Counted from the first letter of the stretch, positions 1-6,687 are shown. The stretch is 12,079 bases of DNA from an uncultured Collinsella sp. (GCA_902465115.1 CABQMC010000029.1:1-12079); one strand, 5' to 3'. The notes: generated from the letters alone by a model not told the origin. Program-made: numbers and translations.

Positions 1-441
1 CTGGCTCTCTGCCTTGGCAGGCTGAGCCTTGGCCTCTCCAGCGGCAGAGACAACGGCGGTGTCCTGCTTCGAGGCATCGGACGTCGATGCAGCCGGTGCC
101 TCATTGCCGGCAGCGCTATCGTCCTCAGTCTTGTCGGTAGGGCCCGAAGCTGTCGCAGTGGCATCTTGCTCGGCAGTGCCCCCATTCGCCACCATGCCGC
201 TCGCATTGAGGTCGGCAGCAGGGCTTGTCGCGGACTCACCAGAGCCGTTCTCGGCAAGCGGTGCCGCCTGAGCCACAGCCTCGGCAATGCCCTCGGCGCC
301 CTCGGCCCACAGCTGAGCCGGTGTGGTGCCAAAGGCCATCGCGAAGGCCAGGAATGCCACCAGGCCGCGCTTGGCTACGCCGCGCGCAATTGCGCCACGG
401 CGATGCGAGACGCGCTGGCGCTCGTCCTCAAACATATCCAT
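1..441 (-). CDS. Secreted surface protein, N-terminal part (gene continues beyond the left edge)
   Basis: An open frame of 147 codons starts at ATG 441 and remains open to base 1, so only the N-terminus is present. AGGAGA lies a few bases before the start and decides it. The protein begins MDMFEDERQRVSHRRG, with a basic stretch to about residue 25, then a hydrophobic segment (LVAFLAFAMAFGTTPAQLWA, about 27-46) that reads as a signal peptide with likely cleavage after the AQLWA region. The remainder is a low-complexity Ala/Glu/Ser/Thr/Asp-rich stretch, as in the linkers of large cell-wall proteins of Coriobacteriia. No catalytic or binding domain lies inside the window, so the function is unknown. 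The cobalamin-riboswitch-like leader directly upstream suggests expression responds to corrinoids. A surface role in corrinoid capture is possible but not shown. Confidence 0.85.
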   Translation of the reverse strand, partial: MDMFEDERQRVSHRRGAIARGVAKRGLVAFLAFAMAFGTTPAQLWAEGAEGIAEAVAQAAPLAENGSGESATSPAADLNASGMVANGGTAEQDATATASGPTDKTEDDSAAGNEAPAASTSDASKQDTAVVSAAGEAKAQPAKAESQ

Positions 442-585
442 TTGTCTCCTACTGTCTGTACTTGGAGCGTTGCCTTGAGACTGCCCCACGTCATCGCGCA
501 TGTTGCGCTCGAGTCCCCCCATCGGGGTCCCCCTTCCCTCCAGAGCCCTATGCACACCGGCGGCAAAAGCCGCAGCCGCATGCAA

Positions 586-762
586 GACGGGAGGCGATCC
601 GACTTAACCTTAACGACTCGGGCACGTCGTCCGATCTGCGACGCGAGCATCCCGAGCCAAGAGGAATTACGGTTACTGGTACAGCCGGGGACTTGCACCC
701 CGATTCTCCCAAATGCGCAGGATAACCGCGCATTCGTGCGTCTCCGCACCACCATCTAGGCC
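586..762 (-). promoter_or_regulatory. Cobalamin riboswitch-like leader
   Basis: Read on the minus strand, 710-687 is GGGAGAAT followed by CGGGG-TGCAAGT-CCCCG, and 685-667 is GCTGTACCAGTAACCGTAA. This order (GGGA, a short stem closing a GTGCAAGT-type loop, CTG..CC...AACCGTAA) is the conserved core of cobalamin riboswitches. Upstream, an ATGCGC/GCGCAT hairpin covers about 733-712. Downstream, a CTCGGG/CCCGAG hairpin with inner CGTCG/CGACG pairing fits the variable arm. A B12-box-like segment (AAGTCGGATCGCCTCCCGTC) lies at 605-586. Two further hairpins (551-584 with GCGGC-TTTT-GCCGC, and about 510-532 with CCCC-GAT-GGGG) separate the element from the start codon at 441. Neither has a clear U-tract, so control at translation initiation is as likely as termination. 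The boundaries are approximate and the B12 box is the least certain part. Confidence 0.78.
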
Positions 763-766
763 ATCG

Positions 767-795
767 ATTATTACCGTCAAAATGGTATCACGCAA
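767..795 (-). promoter_or_regulatory. Candidate promoter for the riboswitch-led surface protein gene
   Basis: On the minus strand TTGCGT (795-790) and AATAAT (772-767) are separated by 17 bases. Transcription would start near 760, just before the first conserved part of the riboswitch-like leader. The -35 box overlaps the T-tract of the terminator at 794-821. This is a sequence match only. Confidence 0.45.
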
Positions 796-821
796 AAGGG
801 CCTCGCACGCAGGCGAAGCCC
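794..821 (-). terminator. Rho-independent terminator of the phasin-like/UbiB operon
   Basis: On the minus strand GGGCTTCGC (821-813) pairs with GCGAGGCCC (806-798) as a nine-pair stem with one G-U pair, around a six-base loop, followed by TTTT (797-794). It lies about 50 bases beyond the stop codon at 873. Confidence 0.85.
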
Positions 822-872
822 ATGGTAAAAGCTATTGTTTGCGATAGGAAAATGCGGTGACGGTCGCAGCCT

Positions 873-2636
873 CTAGTGCTTGCCGCCGTGGCTGTTGAGC
901 CAGATATTGCGGCCCAGCATAAGTGCCAGCACCAGCGCGCTCACGTAGCCCATAAAGCCAATGACCGGGATACCAAACACAACCGGCTCGATGCGCGCGT
1001 AGTACACCACCGACGAACCGATAAACAGGCCGGCAATCACAATTGCCATCGACATGCGGTCGATAATTCCGCCCAGCTGTCGCAGCGCCTTATCGCTGCT
1101 CATGATCTGCGTGTTCACCTTAAGCTGGCCGCGCGTGAGCATACGCGAAGCCAAGCCCAGATACTCGGACGCCTCGAGCGAGCCTTTTGCCGCGCGATAG
1201 CTGCTCGCGGCAAAGTCGCGGCTCATCTCGCGCATGCGGGCGTAGGTGCTCTTCTCGTTTTTGATGTGCGTCTGGATGATCTGGATCATGTTGACGTTGG
1301 GCATGTACTCGGTCAACAGGCCCTCGAGCGTCACCATACCGCGGGCGAACATCGTCACCACGCTCGGTAGCTCAACGTCATTTTTGCGCGCGAGGTTTAA
1401 CAGCGAAGTCAAAAACTCGCCGATATCCAGGTCTTTAAGGTCGAGCCCGGCAAAGTCGGCAACAATAAAGTCCAAGTCGGACAAAAAGGCCGAATGGTCA
1501 AGCTCGGCCGAATCGCCGCGCGTCACGGCAAAGCGCATGAGCGAATCCTTGAGCTTGGGCACGTCGCCCTCGGCCACGGCAAAGATCATATCCTTGACGA
1601 TACCGCGGTCGTGGCTCGACATGCGTCCGACCATGCCCAAGTCGATAAAGTAGACAATTCCGTCTTTGAGGATGATGTTTCCCGCATGCGGGTCGGCATG
1701 GAAAAAGCCGTCGTCGAGCACCTGCGTCGAATAGTCCTCGACGATTGCGGCACCGATCTTTTCCAAGTCATAGCCCTCGGCCACCAAGCGTTCAGGATCG
1801 GCGATCGAAATGCCGTCGACGTAGTCCATGACCACCACGTGCTCGGTGCACAGGTCCAGATAGGATTTAGGGCACGTCACGCCATGAACGCTCTTATGGA
1901 ACTCGTAGAAGTCGTTGAGGTTTTTGGCCTCGGCCAAAAAGTTGGTCTCCTCGCGAAACGAGGTCCACAACTCCTCGACTACGCCGTGCAGGTCAACGAA
2001 TTGATCGGTGTTGACGAACTTGGAAACGATACGCACCACCGAGCGGATGATATCGATGTCCTGCGCCATAACCTGCTGCGCACCGGGGCGCTGCACCTTG
2101 ACGGCCACGTCCTCGCCCGTCACCAGACGAGCGCGGTGCACCTGCGCGAGCGATGCGCTACCAAGCGGGTTGGGGTCGATCGCATCGAACATCTCCCCCA
2201 GGCGCAGGCCGTATTCTTCCTCCAGGCAGCGAAGCACCACCTCGTACGGCACCGGCTCCACGTCGGAACGCAGACGGCGCAGCTCATCGCAAAAGCGCTG
2301 CGGCAGAATCTCGGACCGGTTGGCCAGAATCTGCCCCATCTTGACGAACATGGGGCCGAGCTCCTCGAGCAGGCGGCGCAAGCGGACCGGCGTGAGGTTA
2401 TCCCACACACGGTACTTTTTGACCAAGCGAACAATCTGCCCAATGCGCTCGCGGCGACCCGCCGGCGTGAGTTGGTATTCCTCATCCGGCGCCATCGCGT
2501 CGGGCTCCTCGGGGACCATATCGACAGCGCGCGGCTTCTTGCGAGCGCCCGAAACGGCGGCCTCGACCTCGTCGGCAACCGCCGCCTCGTCACCCAAGGG
2601 ATCTAGATTGTTGTAATCGGTGGTGGAATCTGCCAT
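873..2636 (-). CDS. AarF/UbiB (ABC1) family atypical kinase-like membrane protein
   Basis: The 587-residue protein has the hallmark order of the UbiB/AarF protein-kinase-like family: the KxGQ motif (KMGQ, 99-102), the Ala-rich nucleotide loop equivalent (GSASLAQVH, 159-167), the VAVK lysine (180), an acidic ExxN-type segment near 229-239, the HxDxHxxN catalytic loop (HADPHAGN, 313-320) and the metal-binding DLG (332-334). Two hydrophobic segments close the protein (about 526-547 and 552-575), so it is probably membrane-anchored at its C-terminus. The first 60 residues are acidic and variable. Known family members support quinone biosynthesis or lipid homeostasis, with weak ATPase or kinase activity. 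The substrate here is unknown. The start follows the stop of the phasin-like gene by 8 bases with only a weak ribosome site, which suggests translational coupling. Confidence 0.92.
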   Translation of the reverse strand: MADSTTDYNNLDPLGDEAAVADEVEAAVSGARKKPRAVDMVPEEPDAMAPDEEYQLTPAGRRERIGQIVRLVKKYRVWDNLTPVRLRRLLEELGPMFVKMGQILANRSEILPQRFCDELRRLRSDVEPVPYEVVLRCLEEEYGLRLGEMFDAIDPNPLGSASLAQVHRARLVTGEDVAVKVQRPGAQQVMAQDIDIIRSVVRIVSKFVNTDQFVDLHGVVEELWTSFREETNFLAEAKNLNDFYEFHKSVHGVTCPKSYLDLCTEHVVVMDYVDGISIADPERLVAEGYDLEKIGAAIVEDYSTQVLDDGFFHADPHAGNIILKDGIVYFIDLGMVGRMSSHDRGIVKDMIFAVAEGDVPKLKDSLMRFAVTRGDSAELDHSAFLSDLDFIVADFAGLDLKDLDIGEFLTSLLNLARKNDVELPSVVTMFARGMVTLEGLLTEYMPNVNMIQIIQTHIKNEKSTYARMREMSRDFAASSYRAAKGSLEASEYLGLASRMLTRGQLKVNTQIMSSDKALRQLGGIIDRMSMAIVIAGLFIGSSVVYYARIEPVVFGIPVIGFMGYVSALVLALMLGRNIWLNSHGGKH

Positions 2637-2644
2637 CTGCGCTG

Positions 2645-3061
2645 CTACTCGGCCTCTTCGGTATCCTTCGCATCGTCGGGCTCAACGGACTCGACGGGCA
2701 CCGAGGTCACGTTGTCCTCGACCGAATCGACGATGTCGCGCACGTGGGCCAGGAAGGCCGTGCGCTCGGACGCGGTCATAACGCGGACGCGAGCAAGGAT
2801 GAGCTCATCGAGCACGCGCTGGGCCGCGGTCTCGCCCTGCATGCCCAGACGCTCGGTCAGATCGGAGATGGTACCGCCGGCCTGCTCGAACATGTCGGAC
2901 ACACTGCGGGCGATATCGGGAGCGCCGGCGTCCTTGCGAACCTGCTCGCCCTTGGTATTAAGGTCGTCGAGAACCTTCTTGCCGCCTTCGACAGCAACGG
3001 CGGCAGCGCCAAAGCCCACGTTAATGGCGCCGTTAACAAGCTGATCGAGTTTCATAACCAT
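2645..3061 (-). CDS. Phasin-like small helical protein
   Basis: The preferred start is ATG 3061, preceded at six bases by GGAG (3071-3068), giving 138 residues. A longer reading would use TTG at 3073, but that codon overlaps the ribosome site. The protein opens MVMKLDQLVNG, has a small-residue segment (GAINVGFGAAAVAVEGG) and then GKKVLDDLNTKGEQVRKD. This resembles the short N-terminal helix and charged linker of the phasin family (PhaF/PhaI-like, COG3937 type). Long amphipathic helices follow, then an acidic tail rich in Asp and Glu. Proteins of this kind in non-PHA-storing bacteria have no settled role. Its gene lies 8 bases before the UbiB-like gene, so the two are co-transcribed and perhaps work together at the membrane. 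Confidence 0.75.
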   Translation of the reverse strand: MVMKLDQLVNGAINVGFGAAAVAVEGGKKVLDDLNTKGEQVRKDAGAPDIARSVSDMFEQAGGTISDLTERLGMQGETAAQRVLDELILARVRVMTASERTAFLAHVRDIVDSVEDNVTSVPVESVEPDDAKDTEEAE

Positions 3062-3160
3062 GGTTGTCTCCAATCACAAACAACTGCATTGGCGTTCTTG
3101 TACCCAAGATTGAGCGAAAGCGACAAAGCGTTTTAGCGCTATTCAATCGACGGGAAATCC

Positions 3161-4684
3161 CTACCTCACGTTGTCGTTCATCGCGAAAGAGTTCTTCATG
3201 GCGCAGCTCGTGGTGTAGAGCACCTTGCCCAACAGGGCATCGGTCTCCACGCGCACGAGCTCGGCAAAGGCCTCGTTGGCGCGGGCGAGCTCGGCAGGCA
3301 CCTCGGCCTCGGGCAGCGCGGCTACGACAGCGTCAACGTCGTGAATCTGCTTGTGGCCCATGCCGCCGACCTTCTCCTGGTAGTCCTCCACAGCGCGGCC
3401 GCACTCATGGAAACGGACGTCAGCCAGGGCGCCGATCAGGCGGTTGGCCCAGTAGAAGTTTTCGGACGTCACGCGAGCCTGCGTGTCGGCATAGTACTCG
3501 GGCATGGTCTCGACGTTGGCGTACAGCGGAACCAGCGCGTTAAACGAGTTGGAGCCAAAGGCCATCCACTGCACGGCACGGTAGGCCGGCTGCGCATAGG
3601 GGCGCAGCTGCAGCACGGCGAGCTGGCTGTTGCGATTGATGCCGATGGGGCGATAGGCGCCGCGCGTGGCGGGCGTGCCCTTGCTGCCGTAACAGTCGTA
3701 CTCCGTGCCCTGGTAGTGGCTCGAAAGCACGTACTTGATGTCCTCGATGGTCACCTTACGCTCGGGCACGCGGCTCCAGGGGATATCGTCGCTCTCGGGC
3801 GTGTAGTCGGCGTCGGGGCCGTCCCACACGTCGCCGGGGTTGAGGCAGCGCTGCATGTACCAGGCGCGCGGCGTGTTGTAGACATGGTCGCTGTCGCTGT
3901 GCGAGCCAAAGGCCTCGCGCGGGTTAAAGACCGTTGCCGGACCGTCGCCCTCGACGCCCAACGTCAGGTCCAGATGCCACTCGGCCATCCAGGAGCGCAG
4001 GTCGGCCGAGCACATGTGGTCGGTCTGGGCGCCCTCGGCGTCGTCTAGGTCAAAGCTGTCGATACCCAGCTGGTTGGGCATGGTCACATAGGCGTCATCA
4101 GGCACACGCTTGGCGATCCAGTGGTGGCCGCCGATGGTCTCGAGCCACCAGATCTCGTCCACGTCACTAAAGGCGATGCCGTTGTTCTCGTAGGTGCCGT
4201 AGCGCTCGAGCAGGTCGCCCAGGATACGAACGCCGTCGCGGGCGGACTTGGCGTACGGCAGGACCAGGGTCACCATATCCTCCTCGCCCAGGCCACCAGG
4301 TTGCGCCGGCACATAGCCGTCCTCACCCTCGTTGCCCTTGGCGGGTACGTAGTCGACGAGCGGGTCGGCACCGCGGACGCGCTCGTTGGTGGTGAGCGTC
4401 TCGGTTGCGGACATGCCCACATTGAGCTCGTTGAAACCGGCCTCGGCCCAGATGCCGTGGCCCGGGACAACATCGGGGACGCTCGTGTAGCGCATGGGGT
4501 TATTGGGCAGTTCAACGGTCAGGTGGCTCAGGACGCTTGTGTAGACGCGCGGCTGCTCGTCGGGATGCACCACGCGCATACGTTTGGGCTCAAACACCCC
4601 GTTGGACGAGTCCTCGTTACGCGCGACCAGGGTCGACCCGTCGTAGCTTGCGTTTTTACCGACCAGAATCGTTGTGCACGGCAT
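3161..4684 (-). CDS. pepD: C69 family dipeptidase (PepD-like Ntn hydrolase)
   Basis: The family signature CTTILVGK(N)AS.DGST..AR.ED lies at the extreme N-terminus. Cys3 is the expected nucleophile, exposed by self-cleavage of a very short propeptide as in other C69/U34 N-terminal nucleophile hydrolases. A second family block, GIWAEAGFNELNVGMSATET, is at about 78-97, and GHHWIAKRVPDDAY follows near residues 190-205. The length, 507 residues, is normal for PepD-type dipeptidases, which hydrolyse a broad range of dipeptides in the cytoplasm. The start is ATG 4684: AAGGAGG (4697-4691) lies six bases upstream, whereas the in-frame ATG at 4690 abuts the ribosome site. A TACACT -10-like box is at 4726-4721. 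The gene stands alone and probably supports peptide catabolism. No convincing terminator was seen before the next gene. Confidence 0.92.
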   Translation of the reverse strand: MPCTTILVGKNASYDGSTLVARNEDSSNGVFEPKRMRVVHPDEQPRVYTSVLSHLTVELPNNPMRYTSVPDVVPGHGIWAEAGFNELNVGMSATETLTTNERVRGADPLVDYVPAKGNEGEDGYVPAQPGGLGEEDMVTLVLPYAKSARDGVRILGDLLERYGTYENNGIAFSDVDEIWWLETIGGHHWIAKRVPDDAYVTMPNQLGIDSFDLDDAEGAQTDHMCSADLRSWMAEWHLDLTLGVEGDGPATVFNPREAFGSHSDSDHVYNTPRAWYMQRCLNPGDVWDGPDADYTPESDDIPWSRVPERKVTIEDIKYVLSSHYQGTEYDCYGSKGTPATRGAYRPIGINRNSQLAVLQLRPYAQPAYRAVQWMAFGSNSFNALVPLYANVETMPEYYADTQARVTSENFYWANRLIGALADVRFHECGRAVEDYQEKVGGMGHKQIHDVDAVVAALPEAEVPAELARANEAFAELVRVETDALLGKVLYTTSCAMKNSFAMNDNVR

Positions 4685-4782
4685 GCGCATCCTCCTTGAG
4701 CGAAGAAATCAAACGGCAACAGTGTATCGCTTCGGCGCAGAAAGGGCGAAACCACGGCGCTGGCAACCCCTGTGGTCAAAAA

Positions 4783-4869
4783 ATGCCAAATATGAGTACT
4801 GTCACTAATTTAGTAACAGCAATTTTGCTACGCATGGGTGTCGAAAGTCTACATTTGTTCAAAAATTAG
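4783..4869 (+). other. Possible micro-ORF, 28 codons, inside the foldback element
   Basis: The ATG lies within the left inverted repeat and the frame reads MPNMSTVTNLVTAILLRMGV then ESLHLFKN before TAG. There is no Shine-Dalgarno site. Its only support is its resemblance to the micro-ORF that starts in the opposite repeat (4940-4990). It may not be translated. Confidence 0.2.
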
Positions 4870-4901
4870 ATGATGTACTTCCCCATAGGTCCAATAAAAT
4901 A

Positions 4902-4936
4902 GGCTCTCTATCGATAATAAATATCGTTAGAGAGCC
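4902..4936. terminator. Strong hairpin inside the foldback element, possible terminator for folD
   Basis: GGCTCTCTA (4902-4910) pairs with TAGAGAGCC (4928-4936). After a T-T mismatch, CGATA pairs with TATCG around the loop ATAAA. On the minus strand the hairpin is followed by TATTTTATT, so it could end transcripts that read through from folD about 100 bases upstream. On the plus strand no T-tract follows. Confidence 0.45.
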
Positions 4937-4939
4937 AAA

Positions 4940-4990
4940 TTAACCTAAAATATATGTGACTATCTTGGCAACAGTACTCATATTTGGCAT
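4940..4990 (-). other. Possible micro-ORF, 16 codons, facing the 4783-4869 micro-ORF
   Basis: It starts in the right inverted repeat and reads MPNMSTVAKIVTYILG before TAA. It shares MPNMSTV and the VT.IL pattern with the converging micro-ORF. There is no ribosome site and translation is unproven. Confidence 0.15.
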
Positions 4991-5037
4991 TTTTTGTCCA
5001 CGGGGTATAGAACTAACCCCTCAAACAGCCCAAACGC

Positions 5038-5892
5038 CTATTTCGATGCGCGCTCCGCCGCCTCAATCACGTGTTTGGCGAGAATCGCGGTGGTCACAGC
5101 CCCCACGCCGCCCGGCACGGGCGTGATGGCGTTAACGACCGGCTCCGCAGCATCAAAATCGATGTCCCCGACCAGCTTGCCAGCAGCCTCGTCCCAGTTA
5201 ATGCCAACATCAATGATCGTCTGGCCCTCGCGAACGGCATCCGCGCCAATCGTGCTCGCGCGTCCAACGGCCGCAACAACGATATCGGCAGAACGGCACT
5301 CGGCAGCAAGATCGCGTGTATGCGTATGGCACGTCGTCACCGTGGCATTGCGAGCCGTAAGTGCGGCGGCAACGGGACGCCCGATCACCAGCGAGCGCCC
5401 GACCACAGCAACCTTAGCTCCATCCAGCTCAACGCCGTAATGATCCAGCAAAGCAAGCACGGCTTCGGCTGTGCAGGGGGCAAAACCCTCGCCGCGCCCC
5501 GAAAGCGTGGTGAGCAGCGAAGCCGGCGTCATGGAGTCAACGTCCTTGGCGGGATCGAGCGCTGCGGCGACGGCGTTCTCGTCAAGGCCGGCGGGCAGCG
5601 GGCGGAACATCAAACAGCCATGAACAGCCGAATCGGTATTGATGTCCTCGATGGCCGTCAACAGCTCGTCCTGCGAAACATCGGCAGAAAGCAAAACGCG
5701 ACGAGCCTCAATCCCCACTTTTTCGCAGCGCTTGAGCGCACCGCGCTCGTAGGATAGGTCGTCCTCGCGTTCACCTACACGCACGATAGCCAACGTCGGA
5801 ACAACGCCCCGCTCGCGCAGGGCTGCGCAGCGAGCAGCAAGTTCCTCAGTCAAAGCGCGAGCAACGGGAGCACCCTTCAGCAGTTCAGCCAT
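5038..5892 (-). CDS. folD: FolD-type methylenetetrahydrofolate dehydrogenase with altered cyclohydrolase site
   Basis: The protein of 284 residues has FolD architecture: a catalytic half, then a Rossmann half with GRSLVIGRP (165-173), ATVTTCHTHT (183-192), IDVGIN (227-232) and TPVPGGVG (257-264). The usual catalytic block YxxxKxK appears as Tyr48-ERGAL-Lys54. The position equivalent to human Lys56/E. coli Lys54 (Tyr+4) is Ala52, while the Tyr+6 lysine is kept. The usual VQLPLP is MFRPLP, so the catalytic Gln is Phe96. The Asp of KDVD is kept (Asp119), but the following GFHP is SMTP. These changes predict a working NAD(P)-dependent dehydrogenase with little or no cyclohydrolase activity. Start ATG 5892 is preceded by GAGAGGA and lies two bases after the fchA stop. 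A longer in-frame reading into fchA is not supported. Confidence 0.9.
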   Translation of the reverse strand: MAELLKGAPVARALTEELAARCAALRERGVVPTLAIVRVGEREDDLSYERGALKRCEKVGIEARRVLLSADVSQDELLTAIEDINTDSAVHGCLMFRPLPAGLDENAVAAALDPAKDVDSMTPASLLTTLSGRGEGFAPCTAEAVLALLDHYGVELDGAKVAVVGRSLVIGRPVAAALTARNATVTTCHTHTRDLAAECRSADIVVAAVGRASTIGADAVREGQTIIDVGINWDEAAGKLVGDIDFDAAEPVVNAITPVPGGVGAVTTAILAKHVIEAAERASK

Positions 5893-5894
5893 GG

Positions 5895-6527
5895 CTATCC
5901 TCTCTTCCTTGCAGCGTCGGAGGCGCGGCGCGCCAGCGCATCGGCGCGCGGCAACCATGTGTCGAGCAACTCATCACACGCCGTCTCGAGCTCCTTAGCA
6001 CGAGCGCGATCCTTCATAGACGTGGTGTTCGCAAAGAGCGTCAGGCTCGCGCCCTGCATGGCGGCGCGGCAGAATACGGCGCCGCACGCCACGTCGGACA
6101 GCAGCTGTCGGGAGCCCTTGTCCGCCATGTCCTCGAGCAGCGCCAGCGCGCGCCCGCAGGCATCCATAATGCGATACGGTGGCATGGCGGCCACATGCAG
6201 CGCATCCTGAATCGCAGCCGGTCGAGCCGGATCGTCACGCGGAATACCGTACGCCGCGGACACCTGCCCGTAGGCACGAACGTCCTCGGCAACCAGACCC
6301 ACAAGTTCCTGCGCCAACTCATCCGCCTGGGCAAACGCGCGCGTCAGATCGTCTGCGCGATCGGCAAGCGCGGGGTTTGTCGCCCCATAGCGGGCAACCA
6401 TTCCGCAAAGCGAGGCGCCCAGCGCACCTACAAAGGCGCTCGCGCTGCCACCACCGGGAACCGGCTCGCGCGCGGCCAGCGCCTCGGCAAACCCGCGGCA
6501 GGTCTTGTCCATCATCTCTTGGCTCAT
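5895..6527 (-). CDS. fchA: Cyclodeaminase/cyclohydrolase family protein, probable methenyl-THF cyclohydrolase
   Basis: The 210-residue protein carries the family signature PVPGGGSAS (22-30) after a short helix, a conserved EDVRAY segment with Asp82, and SDVACGAVFCRAAMQGASL (144-162), all typical of FchA and the cyclodeaminase half of FTCD. It should act on 5,10-methenyl-THF (cyclohydrolase) or formimino-THF (cyclodeaminase). Sequence alone does not separate these. Its coupling to folD favours the cyclohydrolase role in cytoplasmic one-carbon metabolism. Start ATG 6527 is chosen because AAGGTG lies seven bases upstream. The in-frame ATG at 6533 would be only one to three bases from it. The stop (5897-5895) is two bases before the folD start, with the folD ribosome site inside the fchA coding end. 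Confidence 0.88.
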   Translation of the reverse strand: MSQEMMDKTCRGFAEALAAREPVPGGGSASAFVGALGASLCGMVARYGATNPALADRADDLTRAFAQADELAQELVGLVAEDVRAYGQVSAAYGIPRDDPARPAAIQDALHVAAMPPYRIMDACGRALALLEDMADKGSRQLLSDVACGAVFCRAAMQGASLTLFANTTSMKDRARAKELETACDELLDTWLPRADALARRASDAARKRG

Positions 6528-6554
6528 ACGCATGCACCTTCAAGTCATATACAT

Positions 6555-6578
6555 CGGTCGGGCGGCAACCGCCGACCG
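6555..6578 (-). promoter_or_regulatory. Hairpin in the fchA-folD leader
   Basis: On the minus strand CGGTCGGCGG pairs with CCGCC(C)GACCG around TTG, with one bulged base. It lies between the probable transcription start near 6598 and the ribosome site near 6538, and could affect translation. No match to a known riboswitch, including the THF class, was recognised. Confidence 0.4.
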
Positions 6579-6604
6579 ACCGCATCGATCACATAATGGT
6601 GCTT

Positions 6605-6633
6605 AGTCTAGCCCATAAGTACATAAGCGTCAG
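6605..6633 (-). promoter_or_regulatory. Candidate promoter of fchA-folD
   Basis: On the minus strand CTGACG (6633-6628) and TAGACT (6610-6605) are 17 bases apart, each with four of six matches to the sigma-70-type boxes. The predicted leader is about 70 bases. Confidence 0.5.
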
Positions 6634-6687
6634 CGCACCTGGCCATCGCGGATTTCTATGACGAACGATAGGCGTCGGCACCGCAAA

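Larger units (their letters stand above)
4767..5005. repeat. AT-rich foldback element with long terminal inverted repeats (MITE-like)
   Basis: The bases at 4777-4802 are the exact reverse complement of 4971-4996: a perfect 26-bp inverted repeat beginning CAAAAAATGCCAAATATG. The match continues outward as CCCC(T)GTGG(T/A) to 4767 and 5005 with one mismatch and one extra base. It continues inward imperfectly for roughly another 25 bases. The interior is clearly more AT-rich than its surroundings. It contains a 21-base near-palindrome (4799-4819), an AGCAA/TTGCT palindrome (4818-4829) and a strong hairpin (4902-4936). No transposase gene is present and no convincing target-site duplication was found. 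The layout is that of a miniature inverted-repeat element or large foldback, lying between the folD stop and the dipeptidase promoter region. Confidence 0.7.

Noticed and set aside
375..755. Minus-strand open frame across the riboswitch region
   Set aside because: It overlaps both the riboswitch core and, in another frame, the coding start of the signal-peptide protein. It has no ribosome site or domain.
1494..2606. Long plus-strand open frame antisense to the UbiB-like gene
   Set aside because: It is a compositional shadow in GC-rich sequence: the minus-strand frame has full family motifs, and this one has none and no ribosome site.
3062..3160. Short hairpin AGCG-CTAAAA-CGCT followed by TTGT after the dipeptidase stop
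   Set aside because: A four-pair stem with only two T residues is too weak to call a terminator.
3341..4048. Plus-strand open frame antisense to the dipeptidase
   Set aside because: No recognisable domains. The opposite strand carries the C69 signature throughout.
4537..4869. Plus-strand 110-codon frame spanning the dipeptidase start and the foldback element
   Set aside because: Its upstream part is antisense to the dipeptidase N-terminus. Only the last 28 codons, within the repeat element, are worth noting.
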